DNA of 64,000 nt. Source: Papaver somniferum. Taxonomy: Eukaryota; Streptophyta; Magnoliopsida; Ranunculales; Papaveraceae. The position numbers were made by a program, and so were the translations under genes. This document shows, one piece after another, positions 23,879 through 36,165 of the stretch. The notes beneath the pieces are model-generated. The model did not search any database. It was given only the letters and a program-made list of their open reading frames with translations, and had not been told where the DNA came from. The stretch is taken from contig NC_039365.1 in assembly GCF_003573695.1 (NCBI RefSeq), forward strand, positions 130,907,466 to 130,971,465. Direction: 5' to 3'. How positions within the stretch are numbered: position 1 is the first letter of the stretch; each line of letters begins with the position of its first letter.

Positions 23879-25042
23879 TGATAAGCACGTAAGTGCGACG
23901 CATTAATTTACACCCATAACTACATTAGTTAAGCCTCATTATTTCACTAATAAGATTATTTTGAGTTATTTATAGAAAATTAAAGCGAATTCGATCACCC
24001 GAAGAATAAATGGCTAAATTAGAAGCCAATAGCAGTTTGGGACGAAAGCAACCAAAGCTGGTTCTCTAACCGCACCCAGATAACTATCAAGTTTATGAGC
24101 TGCCAAGTCCGTAATTCATGCCGTAGCACCATCTGCTTGGCAGCATGTCACGGCCACGAGGTCATTGAGATTAAAACAAGCACGACCCACTAGATGAAAA
24201 GGTATTCTCCGTCTTCACCGAATGGATTCAAGTTCTGTTCCTGCCAAGAGAGGGTTGGCCACTGTCATTTCATGTATAGACGAGCTGGAGATAAAGAACA
24301 ACAGATGGAATTTTGTGGGTTTATGGAAGCAAACGAAATTGGGTTTTCCTATGGTTTGAGCAGGGTGGCGACGAAGAAGGGTATGAACTGGATTCTGCCG
24401 AGAAACAGTGAGAAAAACATAGCCTGAATGGGTTCGATTCACTGGATATGGACTGAATTCAGGACAAGGAATTATCGAGAAGAGCAAGGAAATAAATGGT
24501 GTCTGTTCTTGAGATGATGGATGCTGAGTCAATGGAAGACAGTGGTGGTTCTTTGGTACTTCAAATGGGTTTATTTTGCTGTTGTGAATTGTGATCGATG
24601 AAGCTGGAATTAAGAAGGTAAGAGAAGAGAAACTAGTGGAAGTTGGATATTACTCGAGTCTGGTAAGGTCCTCATGCGCATGAAGATGCATGCGAACTAT
24701 TTTTAAGAAGGCCTAGAAAAGATTGGAAATTGGTGATGTTTACGGTGGCTGCTGTTTTATTTCACTCCATAGCTATAGTCTTGATGTTGGCTGTAATTGG
24801 GTTCGAATTGTGCTGAGATTCCAAGAACGGGAATGGAACTGTAGTTGCAGTAGCGAAGATGAAGAATGTGTTCTCAAAATTGGAGTCTGTATCTGCAAAC
24901 GAGAGTGAAGGGTCTACCACAACAGCGGTTGATGGAGCAAAGAAGTGCAACCATTGAGGAGAGCTGACAGTAAGTGGTTAATCTGTATGGGCAGTGTTAT
25001 GATCATTGGATGAAGGCTTGAGAAGATATAAAAGTAGATGGG
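23879..25042 (+). repeat. Element G LTR1, left piece
   Basis: Starts TGATAAGCACGTAAGTGCG and matches LTR2 from 48699. It is interrupted after ...AGTAGATGGG by element H. Frames such as 24194-24427 recur in LTR2 (49009-49242) because the LTR is duplicated; I do not regard them as genes. Confidence 0.88.
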
Positions 25043-26607
25043 TGATAAGTGCATAATGCATATGATTTTAGTATCCATTCCATACTTGTTTAAGCTATTA
25101 TTCTTGCATATTTTCGTATTATTACTCTTGTTTTCTCTTGTTTGTCTTTATTTGGTGAATCATACAAAAAGGAGATACAAAGTGCTGAAAATAGTTTAGT
25201 ATAGAAGTATTCCAAGTATCCAAGTGCCCAAGTCCAAGAGAAGTGGAAGAAGTGCGACGAAAAGGAGGAAAATGATCAAAATCAAGAGAAGGGACAAAGA
25301 CCAATCTTAACTCATTCAAATTAAGGATTTCTCATCATCATCTTGAATAGAATTGAAAGATAAAAAGAATTCAAAAAGAATAAATTCATTCCGAGTTCGG
25401 ATGAAGATGTTGTGGCCAAAACAAGCTTTTATTGAATACCGAAGACAGTAAAGTATGCGGACGGGTACACATACTTTAATTCCGAAAATTTCTGCTGGAA
25501 TTTGAAGTTCGCGGACTGGGTATGCGTACTTAACAAGTGGAAAACGTGTATTAATACCTTGGAAGGTCTAAGGTCATGTTTGGGGTCGTTATTTCATATT
25601 TTTTTGGGTCGGGTTCTTAAACCAAACTAAATACGTGAAGGCCAAGCAATGTAAACCTATAAAAGGAGTATTAGGTAATGAATGATATCACATCAAGGGA
25701 TCACGAAATTTTGAAGACTTGGAGAGGAGAAACATCACACGGATCGAAAGCTAGGGTTTCTGGGCGATTCTTCAATCGTAACGATATCTCTAAACTTTTC
25801 TTATATGTATATCATGGATGCTTCTACATCCATGAGTAGCTAAACACCTATTGATTGAGGATGAATTCTAAGTTGTAAACTTGATTTGATCTAATATATG
25901 AATCTATTTTGATTTCTTCATATGATTATCGTTTGTGTTTACTATTAAAATACTTATGATTGTTTAATAGATTGTTTAGGTGGCCAACTGAATATATTTG
26001 TTGATTTAATTTATTGCTAGTGAGGGTTAGGATATCCATAATTGTTGAATAATTCCTTACACAAGTAGAGAACGTGAAACCTTGCAAAGGGATTCTGTAA
26101 AGCGATCACGTGTAAACACAACCTTAACAAGTAGGCCGAGTGTACTGAGTCTAACTACCAGGATCAACCTAAATTCACAAAACCTAAAGCATTCGATTGA
26201 ATTACATCTTGTAAGCGTACCTCAAGGTGATTCAGACGAATAGAATCTGGTAACTAAGCCTACCTGTTATCCAGTGATTTAAGGAATTTTGGGAATAGCT
26301 AAGCGTATTTGTTATTATACGGTTGGTTAAAATTTATGATTAATGACGAATATATGAATATATTAACTCATTGATAGTTTATTAACGAAGAAGGATTCCT
26401 CGATCATATCACTCCCCATTGCACACAATTTAATATTTTCAATTGTTTTTATTTACTTTATTCGAATAAAAAAACAAACCCTCCCTTTGTGACATTTTGA
26501 CAACTAAAACTTACTGCTCTTTGTGGAACGATCATTTCTTCCATTATATTACCAGTTAATTGTGTGGAAATAAGATTATTAATTTGTTGAGCCTACGACA
26601 ACCATCA
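25043..26607 (+). repeat. Element H LTR1
   Basis: 1565 bp, TGATAAGTGCATAATGC to ...GACAACCATCA. TATA box TATAAAAGG at 25658-25666. Two GGGTA(C/T)GC(G/A)TACT-like words at about 25452-25477 and 25508-25531 resemble words in the unrelated copia LTR of B. Confidence 0.9.
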
Positions 26608-26612
26608 AATTT

Positions 26613-26630
26613 TGGCGCCGATGTCGGGGA
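26613..26630 (+). other. Primer-binding site of element H
   Basis: TGGCGCCGATGTCGGGGA, five bases after the LTR end; tRNA-Asp type as in other Athila elements. Confidence 0.85.
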
Positions 26631-26844
26631 GCAGTCGGTAGCTTTAGTTGTTAGTTCTTTTAGTTTTAATATTGTTTTTAGAATTTCTTGTTAGTTTTTA
26701 ATTTCATTTTCTAGATTTGTGGTTTCAGGTACTTCATCTCTGGCACCGAAAGATTGGGAGTATCAGAGGTGCGGTATTTAAACTCGTAGAGGAACAGTAC
26801 TACAAGCACGTCAGCAAACGCAACAAGAACCTTCTACATCAACA

Positions 26845-27837
26845 ATGGTGAACGACGGTGCAAACCCACCTCCTCCGCCCGAGGAGAGGAAGCTGCGAGA
26901 TTTAACATCTCAATTCTTACATGCGCAACCACTGTGTATTACAATCACTAACCCAGTGGAGATGAAATTGAATCTACTTCATCATCTACCAAAGTTCAAG
27001 GGACTTCCATGTGAAGATCCGAATCGTCATCTCCGAAAATTTCAACAGAAGATGACAAGTCCTAGGAAAACTACCGAAGACAGTGATACGGAAATGCTGC
27101 AAGCCTTCCAATTCTCTTTAATAGATTCAACGGAAGAATGGTTGTATTACCTTCCTCCAGGGAGTATTGCAACATGGAATGAGATGAAAAAGCTATTTCT
27201 AGAGAAATATTTTCCTGCTTCGAAAGCAGCCTCTGTTCGTAAAGATATTAGTGGTATTCTTCAGATTGTTGGGGAGTCTCTTTATGAATATTGGGATAGG
27301 TACAAAAAGTTGGTGGCGAGGTTCCCTCACCACAACATATCTCCAACACTCATCATTCAATACTTCTATGAAGGATTACTTTCAGCGCAAAGGAACTTGA
27401 TTGATGTAGCTTCTGGTGGTTCATTTACTGAAAAGACCATCTCGCAGGAAACTAGTTTGATTGAGAGTATGGCTGCAAATGCTCAACAATTTTACACCAG
27501 AAATGACTCAAATGTCAGAAGAGCTAGCAAGATAGAAGAAACTTCATAGTCGGAGCAACAGATGAACAATATAGAGAAGGTAGTACGAAGGATGGCAGCA
27601 GTGATTATTTCATCATATGAAGATGAAGCTGAGGTAAATGCTATATTTCCTAATCAGAGGCCCAGGTATGATCCATATTCTAATAATTATAATCTGGTTG
27701 GAAAGATCATCCTAATTTTAATTATGCTAACAAGCAAGCCGCATATCCTGATCCATATACAAGACAGGGTGGTTTTCAACAATCACAATTCCAACCACAA
27801 CCTCAAGCTCCAAAGGAGGACACCTCAGAGAAGATGA
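26845..27837 (+). pseudogene. Element H Gag
   Basis: The Met frame (234 codons) carries the retrotransposon Gag domain: FKGLPCEDPNRHLRKFQQ, STEEWLYYLPPGSIATWNEM, KKLFLEKYFPASKAASV and ESLYEYWDRYKKLVARFPHH. A stop at 27547-27549 is followed in the same frame by more Gag sequence (FPNQRPRYDPYSNNYN), after which the frame shifts. No zinc knuckle is seen. It is clearly related to A's Gag but much diverged. Confidence 0.88.
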
Positions 27838-29668
27838 TCACCATGATGCAAGGTCTCACATCTATGTTTCAACAGAATCAACAAAAGAATGATGTGGCTA
27901 TTAAAAAACTGCAAACTCAAATGGGGCAATTGGCTACAACAGTGGGTAAGTTGGAGGCACAAGCATCAACAAAGTTACCATCTCAACCGTTCGTGAATCC
28001 AACAGAGCACATTAATGCATTCACTCTAAGAAGTGGGAGACAAACTGAAGATCCACATCAACAAAAAGAGGTTAGTAACGACATCGAAAAGGAAGTAGAG
28101 GAGGAAACTGTCCCAAAGGAAAAGCCAACCTCAAACGGCCAACCTAAGGACACGGTTCCCACTTTTACCATACCACCTCCTTTCCCTAGTCGTTTTGCCA
28201 AGTCGAAGAAGCAATCTCAAGACAAGGAGATCATGGACATTTTTAGCAAGATACACATCAACATTCCATTTATTGAGGCCATCAGAACCATACCCAGGTA
28301 TTCCAAGGTTTTGAAGGATTTGTGTACAAGGAAGGATAGGTTGATTGCTAATGAGATTACTCAGGTGGGAGAAAGTGCTACAACTATGTTACTAAAGAAG
28401 ATGCCTACAAAGTGTGAATATCCTAGCGGCTTCACAGTTTCCGTTACCATTGGTTATCGACGATTTGAGCATGCTTTGCTTGATTTGGGAGCTTCCATAA
28501 GTGTTATGTCAGTCGATGTTTATGATTCTTTGAATCTCGTACCTTTAAAAGAGGCAAAGATTACTATTCAATTGGCTAATAAGTCCAATATATATCCTAA
28601 GGGAGTCGTGGAGGACGTGTTAGTTCAAGTGAATCATTTAATCTTTCCGGTTGATTTTTACATTGTGGATATGCAAAATGGAGATAATTATTCATCTACT
28701 TCGTTACTTCTTGGGAGACCGTTCATGAAAACTGCAAAGACGAAGATTGATGTTGATAGTGGTGCACTCACTATGGAATTTGATATGGAAATCATACGGT
28801 TCAATATTTTTAAAACTATGCGCTATCCTAGTGATGTTCACTCAGCTTTCTCCATTGATGTTATTGGTTCGTTAGCACAATAAATATTTGATTTGAACAA
28901 TGAAGATGAACTTGGAGTTGTGCTATGCAATAACATTGATTTGGACGTTCATGGACAGACGAACTTGGACGTTGAGATAACCAAAGAACTGGTGGAGATG
29001 TGTGGTACTTTAACATCACTACAAGAAGCTAAACCGGGTAATATCTCTTATATTTATTTACTCGTAACTAATGAGGTTCCTTTACCTTCTATTGTGCAGG
29101 TACCGAAACTAGAATTGAAGCCGCTCCCAGACCACCTAAAGTACGCGTACCTAGGTGATAAATAAGAACTTCCGGTGATTATTGCAAAGAACCTCACCCC
29201 AAGACAAGAAGAACGTCTCCTCAGGGTTCTGAAAGAGCAAAAAACGGCTATTGGTTGGACAATTGCTGATATTAAAGGCATTAGTCCATCCATGTGCATG
29301 CATAGAATCCTAATGGAAGACGATTTCAAGCCAGTACGTGATGCTCAGCGTAGGCTTAACCCCCCAATGATGGAGGTCGTGAATAAAGAGATCTTCAAAT
29401 TACTAAGTGTGGGGGTGATTTACCTAATTTCTGACAGCAAATGGGTTAGCCCAGTTCAAGTGGTACTTAAGAAAGCAGGTGTCACTGTTGTTAGAAATCA
29501 AGATGATGAACTCGTTCCTACAAGAGTTCAAACAGGATGGAGTGTGTGCATAGACTACATAAAGCTTAATGCCACGACCCGAAAGGACCACTTTCCTTTG
29601 CCTTTCATTGATCAGATGTTGGAGAGGTTATCAGGACACTCACATTATTGCTTTTTGGACGGTTATTC
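27834..29668 (+). pseudogene. Element H protease and N-terminal RT
   Basis: One frame interrupted by stops at 28881-28883 and 29163-29165. It has Gag C-terminal coil sequence (KKLQTQMGQLATTVGKLEAQ), the protease site LLDLGASISVMS (Asp codon near 28482) and LLGRPFMKTAKTKIDVDSG. The RT N-terminus follows, with [31 protein letters not shown] and CFLDGYSG. It breaks off at 29668-29673, where element I begins. Confidence 0.9.
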
Positions 29669-30389
29669 GGGGTTGTTGACGGTAGTTTTTAGCTTAGAGT
29701 TAAAATTGTAAAACCTTGCATATGATATGACGTCACTCTGTAAGGAAACAGAGCCATGAGTGTCAACCTCTCCACTGGCATACTTATTGAGCCGCTTAAT
29801 ATATTTACATGAAATTTATCCAGACTGGCGCATGTAGCAACCATCCAAGATGCTCTGTAAAATTCGGCGCCTTGCCTATATTACTTATTAATATAAGATT
29901 CACTGAGTACTTTTCCTGTGCTATGTTCCTCGGCAGAACCCTTAATATCGGTATGGCATGATGGATTTGTGTTCACTCGCAGCAGAGTAGCACGGATCTC
30001 CAAGTACCAAAATTAAGGCCATGACACAAAACGCTCAGACAGAAAGCACACTGCACTCTGTAAATAGAGAATTTTGTGGAAGCACACAAAATCCAATTCA
30101 TTTTTGTGATAACTCGCAAAAAACTCATGAACCTGACTAATTTGCAAAAATTAGGGTTTTGCGCCCTGCGCAGTATATTAGACCCCGTTGGTCGAAATTA
30201 CGCTTAAGCAACTAAGCAACTGATCCACCACGGATTAATAGGTGCAGAGTCCTGCCCAAAATCAGAAAACAAAGAGTAAACGGAACTGAGGAGAAGGAGC
30301 AACAATGAGAGGAAGCGTGGCCATGCCACAGACTAGACGGCGCAACTTGGCCACGCCCCATGTTACCTAACCGACCCTACTCCTTTGTC

Positions 30390-30565
30390 AACCAATCAGG
30401 TCTCCCTAATATTGCCACAGTCCCATGAGTTGTGGCTGGGCCCATACTTTCCGACCCTATTTCCCATCGACCAATCAGGTCGCATTAAACCTGCCACGCG
30501 CACCAAAAGGGTGGCCACGCCCATGCTTGTCCGGATCCCTACTTTCATTGACCAATCAGGTTGCT
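30390..30565 (+). promoter_or_regulatory. Array of three CCAAT-box words in the LTR of element I
   Basis: ACCAATCAGGT occurs near 30393, 30471 and 30550, about 78 bp apart, each followed by a variant of TAAACCTGCCAC or TAAACCTGACAC. The same array lies in LTR2 (about 37564-37735, one copy degraded) and inverted in E1. CCAAT words bind NF-Y factors in plants; a role here is inferred only. Confidence 0.5.
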
Positions 30566-30649
30566 CTAAACCTGACACAACTTCAAAAAGAGTAGAAATT
30601 ATGTCAAAAGGTTACCATACTAAGTTTACTTCCCAAAACCATGCCAACA

Positions 30650-31450
30650 TGCTAACGGCATGCCAAACATGCCAAAAACAAACATGTCAAACGTGCATGC
30701 CAGGCACACATGCCAAACATGCCAAAAGCATGCCAATCGCACACGCCAAACAGGCATGCCAAGTGCACATGCTAAACGTGCCACCTACCGCATACTACAT
30801 GCATATATGCTAATTAGGGTTTCGACATGCCAAACTCTAATTTAGGCAAAGTTGCCGCGCAAACCGAACCAAACAATGTTCCACAGAACATGGGGATCAA
30901 TGTGGCCATTCAAACTGATGTTTCCACACCACGTTTGAATCTAACACCAGCGTGCCAAAAATCCAGCGGCCATGGCTACGCCAGACACCACTTGCACCAT
31001 CGTGCCGCTGGCATGCACAAACTATGCCAGCCATGCCGCAACGCCACTGACATCCACTAAAGGCGCCACCATGCCATTGTCATACTCCAATGGAAGGGAG
31101 CCATAATCAACGGATACCATTCCCCATGAGATGCAATATCAGCCATCCAAGTTTGCCACCAAACTGACAAACTTGTGGCAACTTTTAGGTGACCAGTCGC
31201 CTAAATCCAGTGGCCATGGCTACGCCGAGCGCCACTTGCACCATCATGCCACTGGCATGCACAAACTATGCCAGCCATTCCACCGTGCCACTGGCATGCA
31301 CGAACTATGCTAGCCATGCCGCAATGCCACTGGCATGCACTAAAGGCGCCAATGTGCCATTATCAGGCGCCTACGAAAGGTATCCATAATCAATGGCTAC
31401 CCTTCCTCATGAGATGCAATATCAGCCATCCAAGTTCTCCACCGAACTGA
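30650..31450 (+). repeat. CATGCCA-rich segment and tandem repeats in LTR1 of element I
   Basis: 30650-30790 is dense in CATGCCAAA words. From 30958 a unit of about 245 bp beginning AATCCAG(C/T)GGCCATGGC recurs at 31204, with a partial third copy near 31410. Inside it, ACTGGCATGC recurs at 31251, 31290 and 31329, a 39-bp period. The same structure is in LTR2 (37810-38660). Confidence 0.75.
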
Positions 31451-31830
31451 CAGACTTGTGGCAAGTTTTAGGCGGCCAGCCAAGACGAGCCTAATAGCAT
31501 CACATGCTATTTTCCTGCGGCAAGTCTCTTGATTTTGACTTGCCAAAGTGCTACATCTTTTCCACAAAAAACACCCGAGATATCAAACATGTCACAAACT
31601 GGGGGATACTCATTAGGGTATTGGTCTGGCGGTTTACAGCGTGTGGTGTGCAATACGCACGTTACAAGAAAGTGTCATGAAGAAGGGCGGTTATTAATGG
31701 CAAGAAGTAATGGTGTAAACGTTTCCTTCATCATGGAAGCATAAATTCTAACATTACACGTTACTTCACTCTGCCACCACTCAATCGTTTCCACTTCTTA
31801 CGAGATCAGGGTACGTTTTATTACGACTTG

Positions 31831-31840
31831 TATAAATAGG
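31831..31840 (+). promoter_or_regulatory. TATA box of element I LTR1
   Basis: TATAAATAGG, conserved in LTR2 (39018-39027), in F (53464-53473) and inverted in E1 (21606-21615). It lies about 380 bp before the LTR end, a normal position for transcript start in the sense direction. Confidence 0.7.
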
Positions 31841-32212
31841 TTTCACCTATTTCCACCAGACATGAAATTTTGGTCAGAGAACAATATAGTATCCAGAATC
31901 ACCTGATAGCTTTCCATTATGCTAGCGAGTTCTACTTTCTGATACAAGTCGTAAACAATCACACCTTCAGAATCAACGATTCTGGTCTCAACACTTTCTT
32001 CGGTTCCCTCCTAAGACCAACCCTTCTCATTCACTTTGTGACCGAAGCAATCCTGGAACAGCCATTTCTTGGTTTAGGCCATATTTGTACAGATTGATCT
32101 CTCGAATCAAAAGTACTCCCGTGTAGTACATTGTTTAGGGTCTAGGCTCGTTTCTCATCCACACACACGAATTTACCAAAATCGGCAGAAATAGTTTTAA
32201 CCCATAAACAAT

Positions 32213-32230
32213 TGGCGACCACAGTGAGAG
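32213..32230 (+). other. Primer-binding-like site of element I
   Basis: TGGCGACCACAGTGAGAG starts three bases after the LTR end. Plant gypsy elements with TGGCGAC sites exist, but the exact tRNA cannot be named here. It differs from the TGGCGCC sites of A, G and H. Confidence 0.6.
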
Positions 32231-32787
32231 GTCAATCTCTCAGTTACAATATCAATTTTCAATTTTCAATTTCATTTTTCAACATCGATCTCAAGATGGT
32301 AGAAGCAAACAATCCGCTCGGGAATCAACGACTCAGTTATCAGTTATCACACGATGAGGAATGACTGGGGACTTCTCGCGGTCAGGACGACGTCGCCCAT
32401 AAAACTCGTACTTACGCCCCGAGGATTTATTTTGTTGGGAGACCCTAAAAGAGAATAAGTCTTTTTAGGCAAAGTACATAACTTATTACCTCGAGTTTCC
32501 ACATTGATAATAGAAACCGATAACTATGTTATTCCCAAATTTCATCCCATACTTTCCACCATCGTACAACATTCATGGTTCCATGACTCTGCTGGAATAT
32601 TTGTGATACTTACAGTCGTAATCAAAACAACATTATTCTAAAATAATTCATTCTAAAGAATAATCCAAAACCCTCATAGGTAACAATTATCTATAAATCC
32701 AGAAAATCAAACCATAAACTAGGCGTTTCGTTTGCCTTTCAAAAAAAAAAAAACCTAAGCAAAATAATTCTAGAAGACAGAAGATAT

Positions 32788-33082
32788 TTAAGGGAAATCA
32801 TTCAGCAATGGCTTGTCCTTCTTGGAAAAAGCATCCTTCGCGCTTTGAAGAGCCGCCTGTTTCAGCTTCAACTCCCGGGCCAACCTTTCGATTTCTTCTT
32901 CCTGTTGACTGATCACATCCGCGGAGGGGCCCTCGATCGCTTCAGCTAAAGCCTTCACAGAACCAGGAGAAATTGAACTCAAAGCCTACGCACATATCCC
33001 GGTGAAACTTCCATCTCGAGATTATATCTCCGGAAACGGTTTGGCCAGTCACATTGCACATGTCTTCAATCGAAGATAAGGT
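32788..33082 (-). pseudogene. C-terminal tail of the antisense PMD gene (frameshifted)
   Basis: After the stop at 33083 the same frame continues open through SSIEDMCNVTGQTVSGDIIS and FEFNFSWFCEGFS, then stops. In another frame the end reads SISPGSVKALAEAIEG, followed by a coiled-coil-like EEEIERLARELKLKQAALQ and a stop at 32788. PMD proteins of this class commonly end in such a helical tail, so I read this as the original C-terminus with one frameshift. Confidence 0.6.
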
Positions 33083-35388
33083 TTATTCCACGAGCTTAAC
33101 CAGCGCAAACCGGCTAGTGATATTTTTTGTTGTGGCGATATGTCCGTATCTTTTCCATATCTTCGTGTACAGTGCTGCATACTTGGCTGGTACAATGAAG
33201 CCTCCAATCAACACGTGATCTGTGTAAGGGATCAAGAATGGAGGAACGAAGGCGGCACACGCAGCTGAATTCGCAGCCAACAAAGATTCCTTGGCTACAA
33301 TTGTGCCAGCAGTCACTGAAGCGCTTTCCACCATTTGAGACGCGACGGCATCTTCATGACAATCAACTTCCATCTCCAGAACACCAACGGGTGCGACTTT
33401 CACGATTGGAGACAATGATATATCCTCACTGTGAGGAGTCTTCATCCCAAGGTCATTTTCAAGAAAAGTTTCTCCCTATAATATCATGGATTGAGCATTT
33501 ATTCCGAAAAAGCAAAGAGAAAGAAAGAAAGGAGACATGTGGAAACTCACCGACTCATTGGTGGACTCACTGGAGGAAGACCCGGTGCTATTTTCAAAAG
33601 TGCTTCCCTCGTCACCTGATTCAGAGCTTCCTATCCCCTCGGATTCTTCCTCAAGAGACTCAGTGTGGTCGCATCCTTCCTCAAGAGACGCCATCTTTTG
33701 ACTACTGGCAAGACTGGAAAAACCGTTGTTGTTGTCGAGACCCTGAACAAAAAAAAACCCGTGCTCAACAATGAAGCAGAAAATTCACGCAATTCGGCCA
33801 AGACAATAAAAGAAATCATGCTTACTCGTATGTTGGAAGAGCTAAAGGTCACAAGAGCTGTCGAGCCCGACTGGAAGCCGCCTGCACGCTTTTTCGACCT
33901 CCGCTCCTTTTCTTGGGGACTGTCCGCATCTGGGCTGGGATATTTCCGCTTAACCGTGGGAGGCTACCTCAGCAATGGATGTTTCGTTAAAATCGCAGGG
34001 GAAGGATTTCCACGAGGATTTTTCACCACGTCATTCACAAACCCATGGATGGCAAGAAACTCATTCTGCCAGAATACATTATACTTGGAGGTCGTCGCTG
34101 GATTTCGTTCTGAAAGCAAGAAAAGTAGGCTTTTACCTGGCGCAAGGACACTGGCATTGAGAGCAGCTGACAGCAATTCTTCTGGAGCCGTTGACTGACG
34201 AAGAAATTGGACTCCTTGGTCAAAGCCCGTGTACCGAGTAGCCCTGTCAATATTATAAGGAACTGCCTCGAAAGACCCTCTGAAAAAAGATGGCACATAT
34301 TCGGATACACAGTTCTGCATGAATACAACTTCTCCAGTGTCCATGTTCTTTTCAGCAGAAAGAAAAGTCATGTTCGGGGAAGAGGCAAAAGTATTCGGCT
34401 GAACTATGGACGCATGGACCGGAGCCCAGGGACGAAAGTTAACCGCATACGCATTTTCGAGGAAGTCAATGAGCTTTGATCCAGATTTTGGACGCTTGTT
34501 CGACCAGCGAAGTATCCTGGAGCCGCCATAGGAATCGGGAAATGAAGCCAGCGGTCTGGGAGAATAATTTTTGAAATGCTCCCACGACCACGTTTGGATA
34601 AAGGTGGTGTGGACATATGAGTCTACTTTCATATAACTATTCGAGGCGTACATGTCTGCAGCCAGGTGATCCAGATGGGTGTATAAAGAGCTAAGAAACA
34701 AGCCGCCAATGGGGAGAACAACACCTTTCGCCAATTTGATAGCAACTTTAATGAGCTCCTTTCTTATATCCTTCTTGCCAGAGACGTCATCAAAAATATA
34801 TCTTGATAGACACAGAGCCAAGAATGCCGCAACACGGAGCGTACTATTCACCTGATCTGGCTCCGATTCATCCGGGAACCATTGAGACACGCACCAGTTA
34901 TAGAAACACTTCGTCTCGTAATCCTTCCGGACGAATCCTGCTGACTTTGCGACAAGAATGGTGTGCATTTCTTCTTCTTAATCAGATAAAGTAATGACAA
35001 GATTCTCTGTTATTGGAAGGTTCAACAAGATGGCTACACTCTCTAAAGAAATGGTCATTTCACCCCACCTGTATATGGCCGTGTGAGTATCCGGGCACCA
35101 CATAGAGATAAAAGTGATCAAGCCCGGGATGTCTTTCCTGATGTGAAGTGTTGTAGAAGCCATGACAGCATTGATGATTTGCGCCTTGGTAAGATTGGCC
35201 CTTACACAGTCTTGACTTATCATGAATTGCATCCATTTATCAAAAGAGCGCAATGGACTTTGACAGATTTTGAAGTAAATGGGGGAAACATGATACTCTT
35301 TCTTCTGAAGGCAAAACCGCATTACGCCCCCCGGCCGAACCGACTGGACGTCTCCTTCATTTTTTGAACCGGTCAGAAGGATCACCAC
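33083..35388 (-). pseudogene. Antisense plant-mobile-domain (aminotransferase-like) gene inside element I
   Basis: Three exons on the minus strand: 33826-35388, 33551-33742 and 33083-33475. Introns of 83 and 75 bp have GT/AG ends and phase 0, so 521 + 64 + 131 codons form one frame. It is interrupted only by TAA at 34978-34980, TAG at 33964-33966 and the terminal TAA at 33083-33085. Exon 1 has the PMD fold pattern: HIRKDIPGLITFISMWCPDT, YRWGEMTISLESVAILLNLP, VAAFLALCLSRYIF, KVAIKLAKGVVLPIGGLFL and IQTWSWEHF. A basic stretch (VKRKYPSP and KERRSKKRAG) looks like a nuclear signal. Exon 2 is Ser/Glu-rich and acidic. Exon 3 has GGFIVPAKYAALYTKIWKRYGH, typical of the PMD C-terminal part. Host PMD proteins (MAIN/MAIL) act in the nucleus in gene and transposon silencing; the role of this copy is unknown. 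Confidence 0.85.
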
Positions 35389-35750
35389 TTACTTGGGATG
35401 GGTTCTCTTAACTGTGGAAGACTTTGTAAAGAATTCATCATCCGTTTTTGGTTTGGAATTTCCAATGTTTTTCGACATGGCGGCGGACTGTTCTCAGGTG
35501 ACATCCTAACGAAATTTCCTTATGCTGCTTTCACTTTCAAAGTAACTACAACGGAGCAAAATGATGAAAATTTACTACCAAAAAAAAAGTGCATGAAGAC
35601 TATTTTATCAACGGCGGAGAATTTATTTTGGTCACAGGACAATTTATTTGGTCGCAAGCTGCAGCATGCACGGCCAAAAGTGGTGCACAGCCAGAAGAGT
35701 GGTAGACGAAGGAGTGGGGGCTGGCATCCACCCCAACTTTATGCCGCGGG

Positions 35751-35760
35751 ATATATACCC
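35751..35760 (-). promoter_or_regulatory. Proximal TATA-like box of the antisense gene
   Basis: GTATATATCC on the minus strand, about 365 bp upstream of the PMD start codon. Candidate core promoter by position and sequence only. Confidence 0.4.
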
Positions 35761-36156
35761 TCGGCCAAGAGGATGCCAAGGAGATAATTGCATTCAACAA
35801 AAAAAACACCAGGAAACCCTAAAACTAGGTTTTTTTGGAAAAGGTTTAGACGACAGCTACCCGTTTGTGCGTACCTACTTTGCAGGAGCAATTGGCTTCG
35901 TTACCATTAACATGGTGGCTGATATTATTACGATACTACTGACAAAGGAGAATTATTCACATTGAAGTATTTTACGAATTTATGGCGAACATGCCTATGG
36001 CTAGGGTTTGCACCCACAAAAGAAGAGCAAACAAAGAGAAGAAACACGGAGACACGTACCTGGAATATAGTCACCTGGTTTATTGCTACCACTCTGTCGC
36101 TAGCATCAAGACATGGAAAAAAGCCAATAATACGAGGTAAAGAGGATATGTGACGC

Positions 36157-36165
36157 CTTTTATAG
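36157..36165 (-). promoter_or_regulatory. Distal TATA box for antisense transcription
   Basis: TATAAAAGG on the minus strand, about 770 bp upstream of the PMD start codon. It is a better TATA consensus than the proximal one. A CAG-GTACGT donor-like site follows near 36058, so a leader intron is possible. Confidence 0.45.

Larger units (their letters stand above)
29674..32210 (+). repeat. Element I LTR1
   Basis: 2537 bp, TGTTGACGGTAG to CCCATAAACA. It contains a CCAAT-word array, a CATGCCA-rich segment and larger tandem repeats (listed separately), and the promoter at 31831. Short frames on both strands are by-products of the repeats. Confidence 0.9.

Noticed and set aside
24194..24532. Frames of 77 and 105 codons, with near-identical frames at 49009-49347
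   Set aside because: They are in the two LTR copies of G, overlap each other on opposite strands and have no known domain; conservation follows from LTR duplication.
30650..31450. Regular repeats that might be taken for a CRISPR array
   Set aside because: Spacing and repeat length are irregular, the sequence is part of a duplicated LTR, and the DNA is a plant nuclear genome.
30385..31744. Several 60-140 codon frames with MPAIPPCHWHA- or TCQTCQK-like repeats
   Set aside because: By-products of CATGCCA repeats in LTR1 of element I; the same set appears in LTR2.
33238..34198. Plus-strand frames of 177-178 codons in element I
   Set aside because: They mirror the antisense PMD exons and show no domain; the minus strand has splice sites and a family match.
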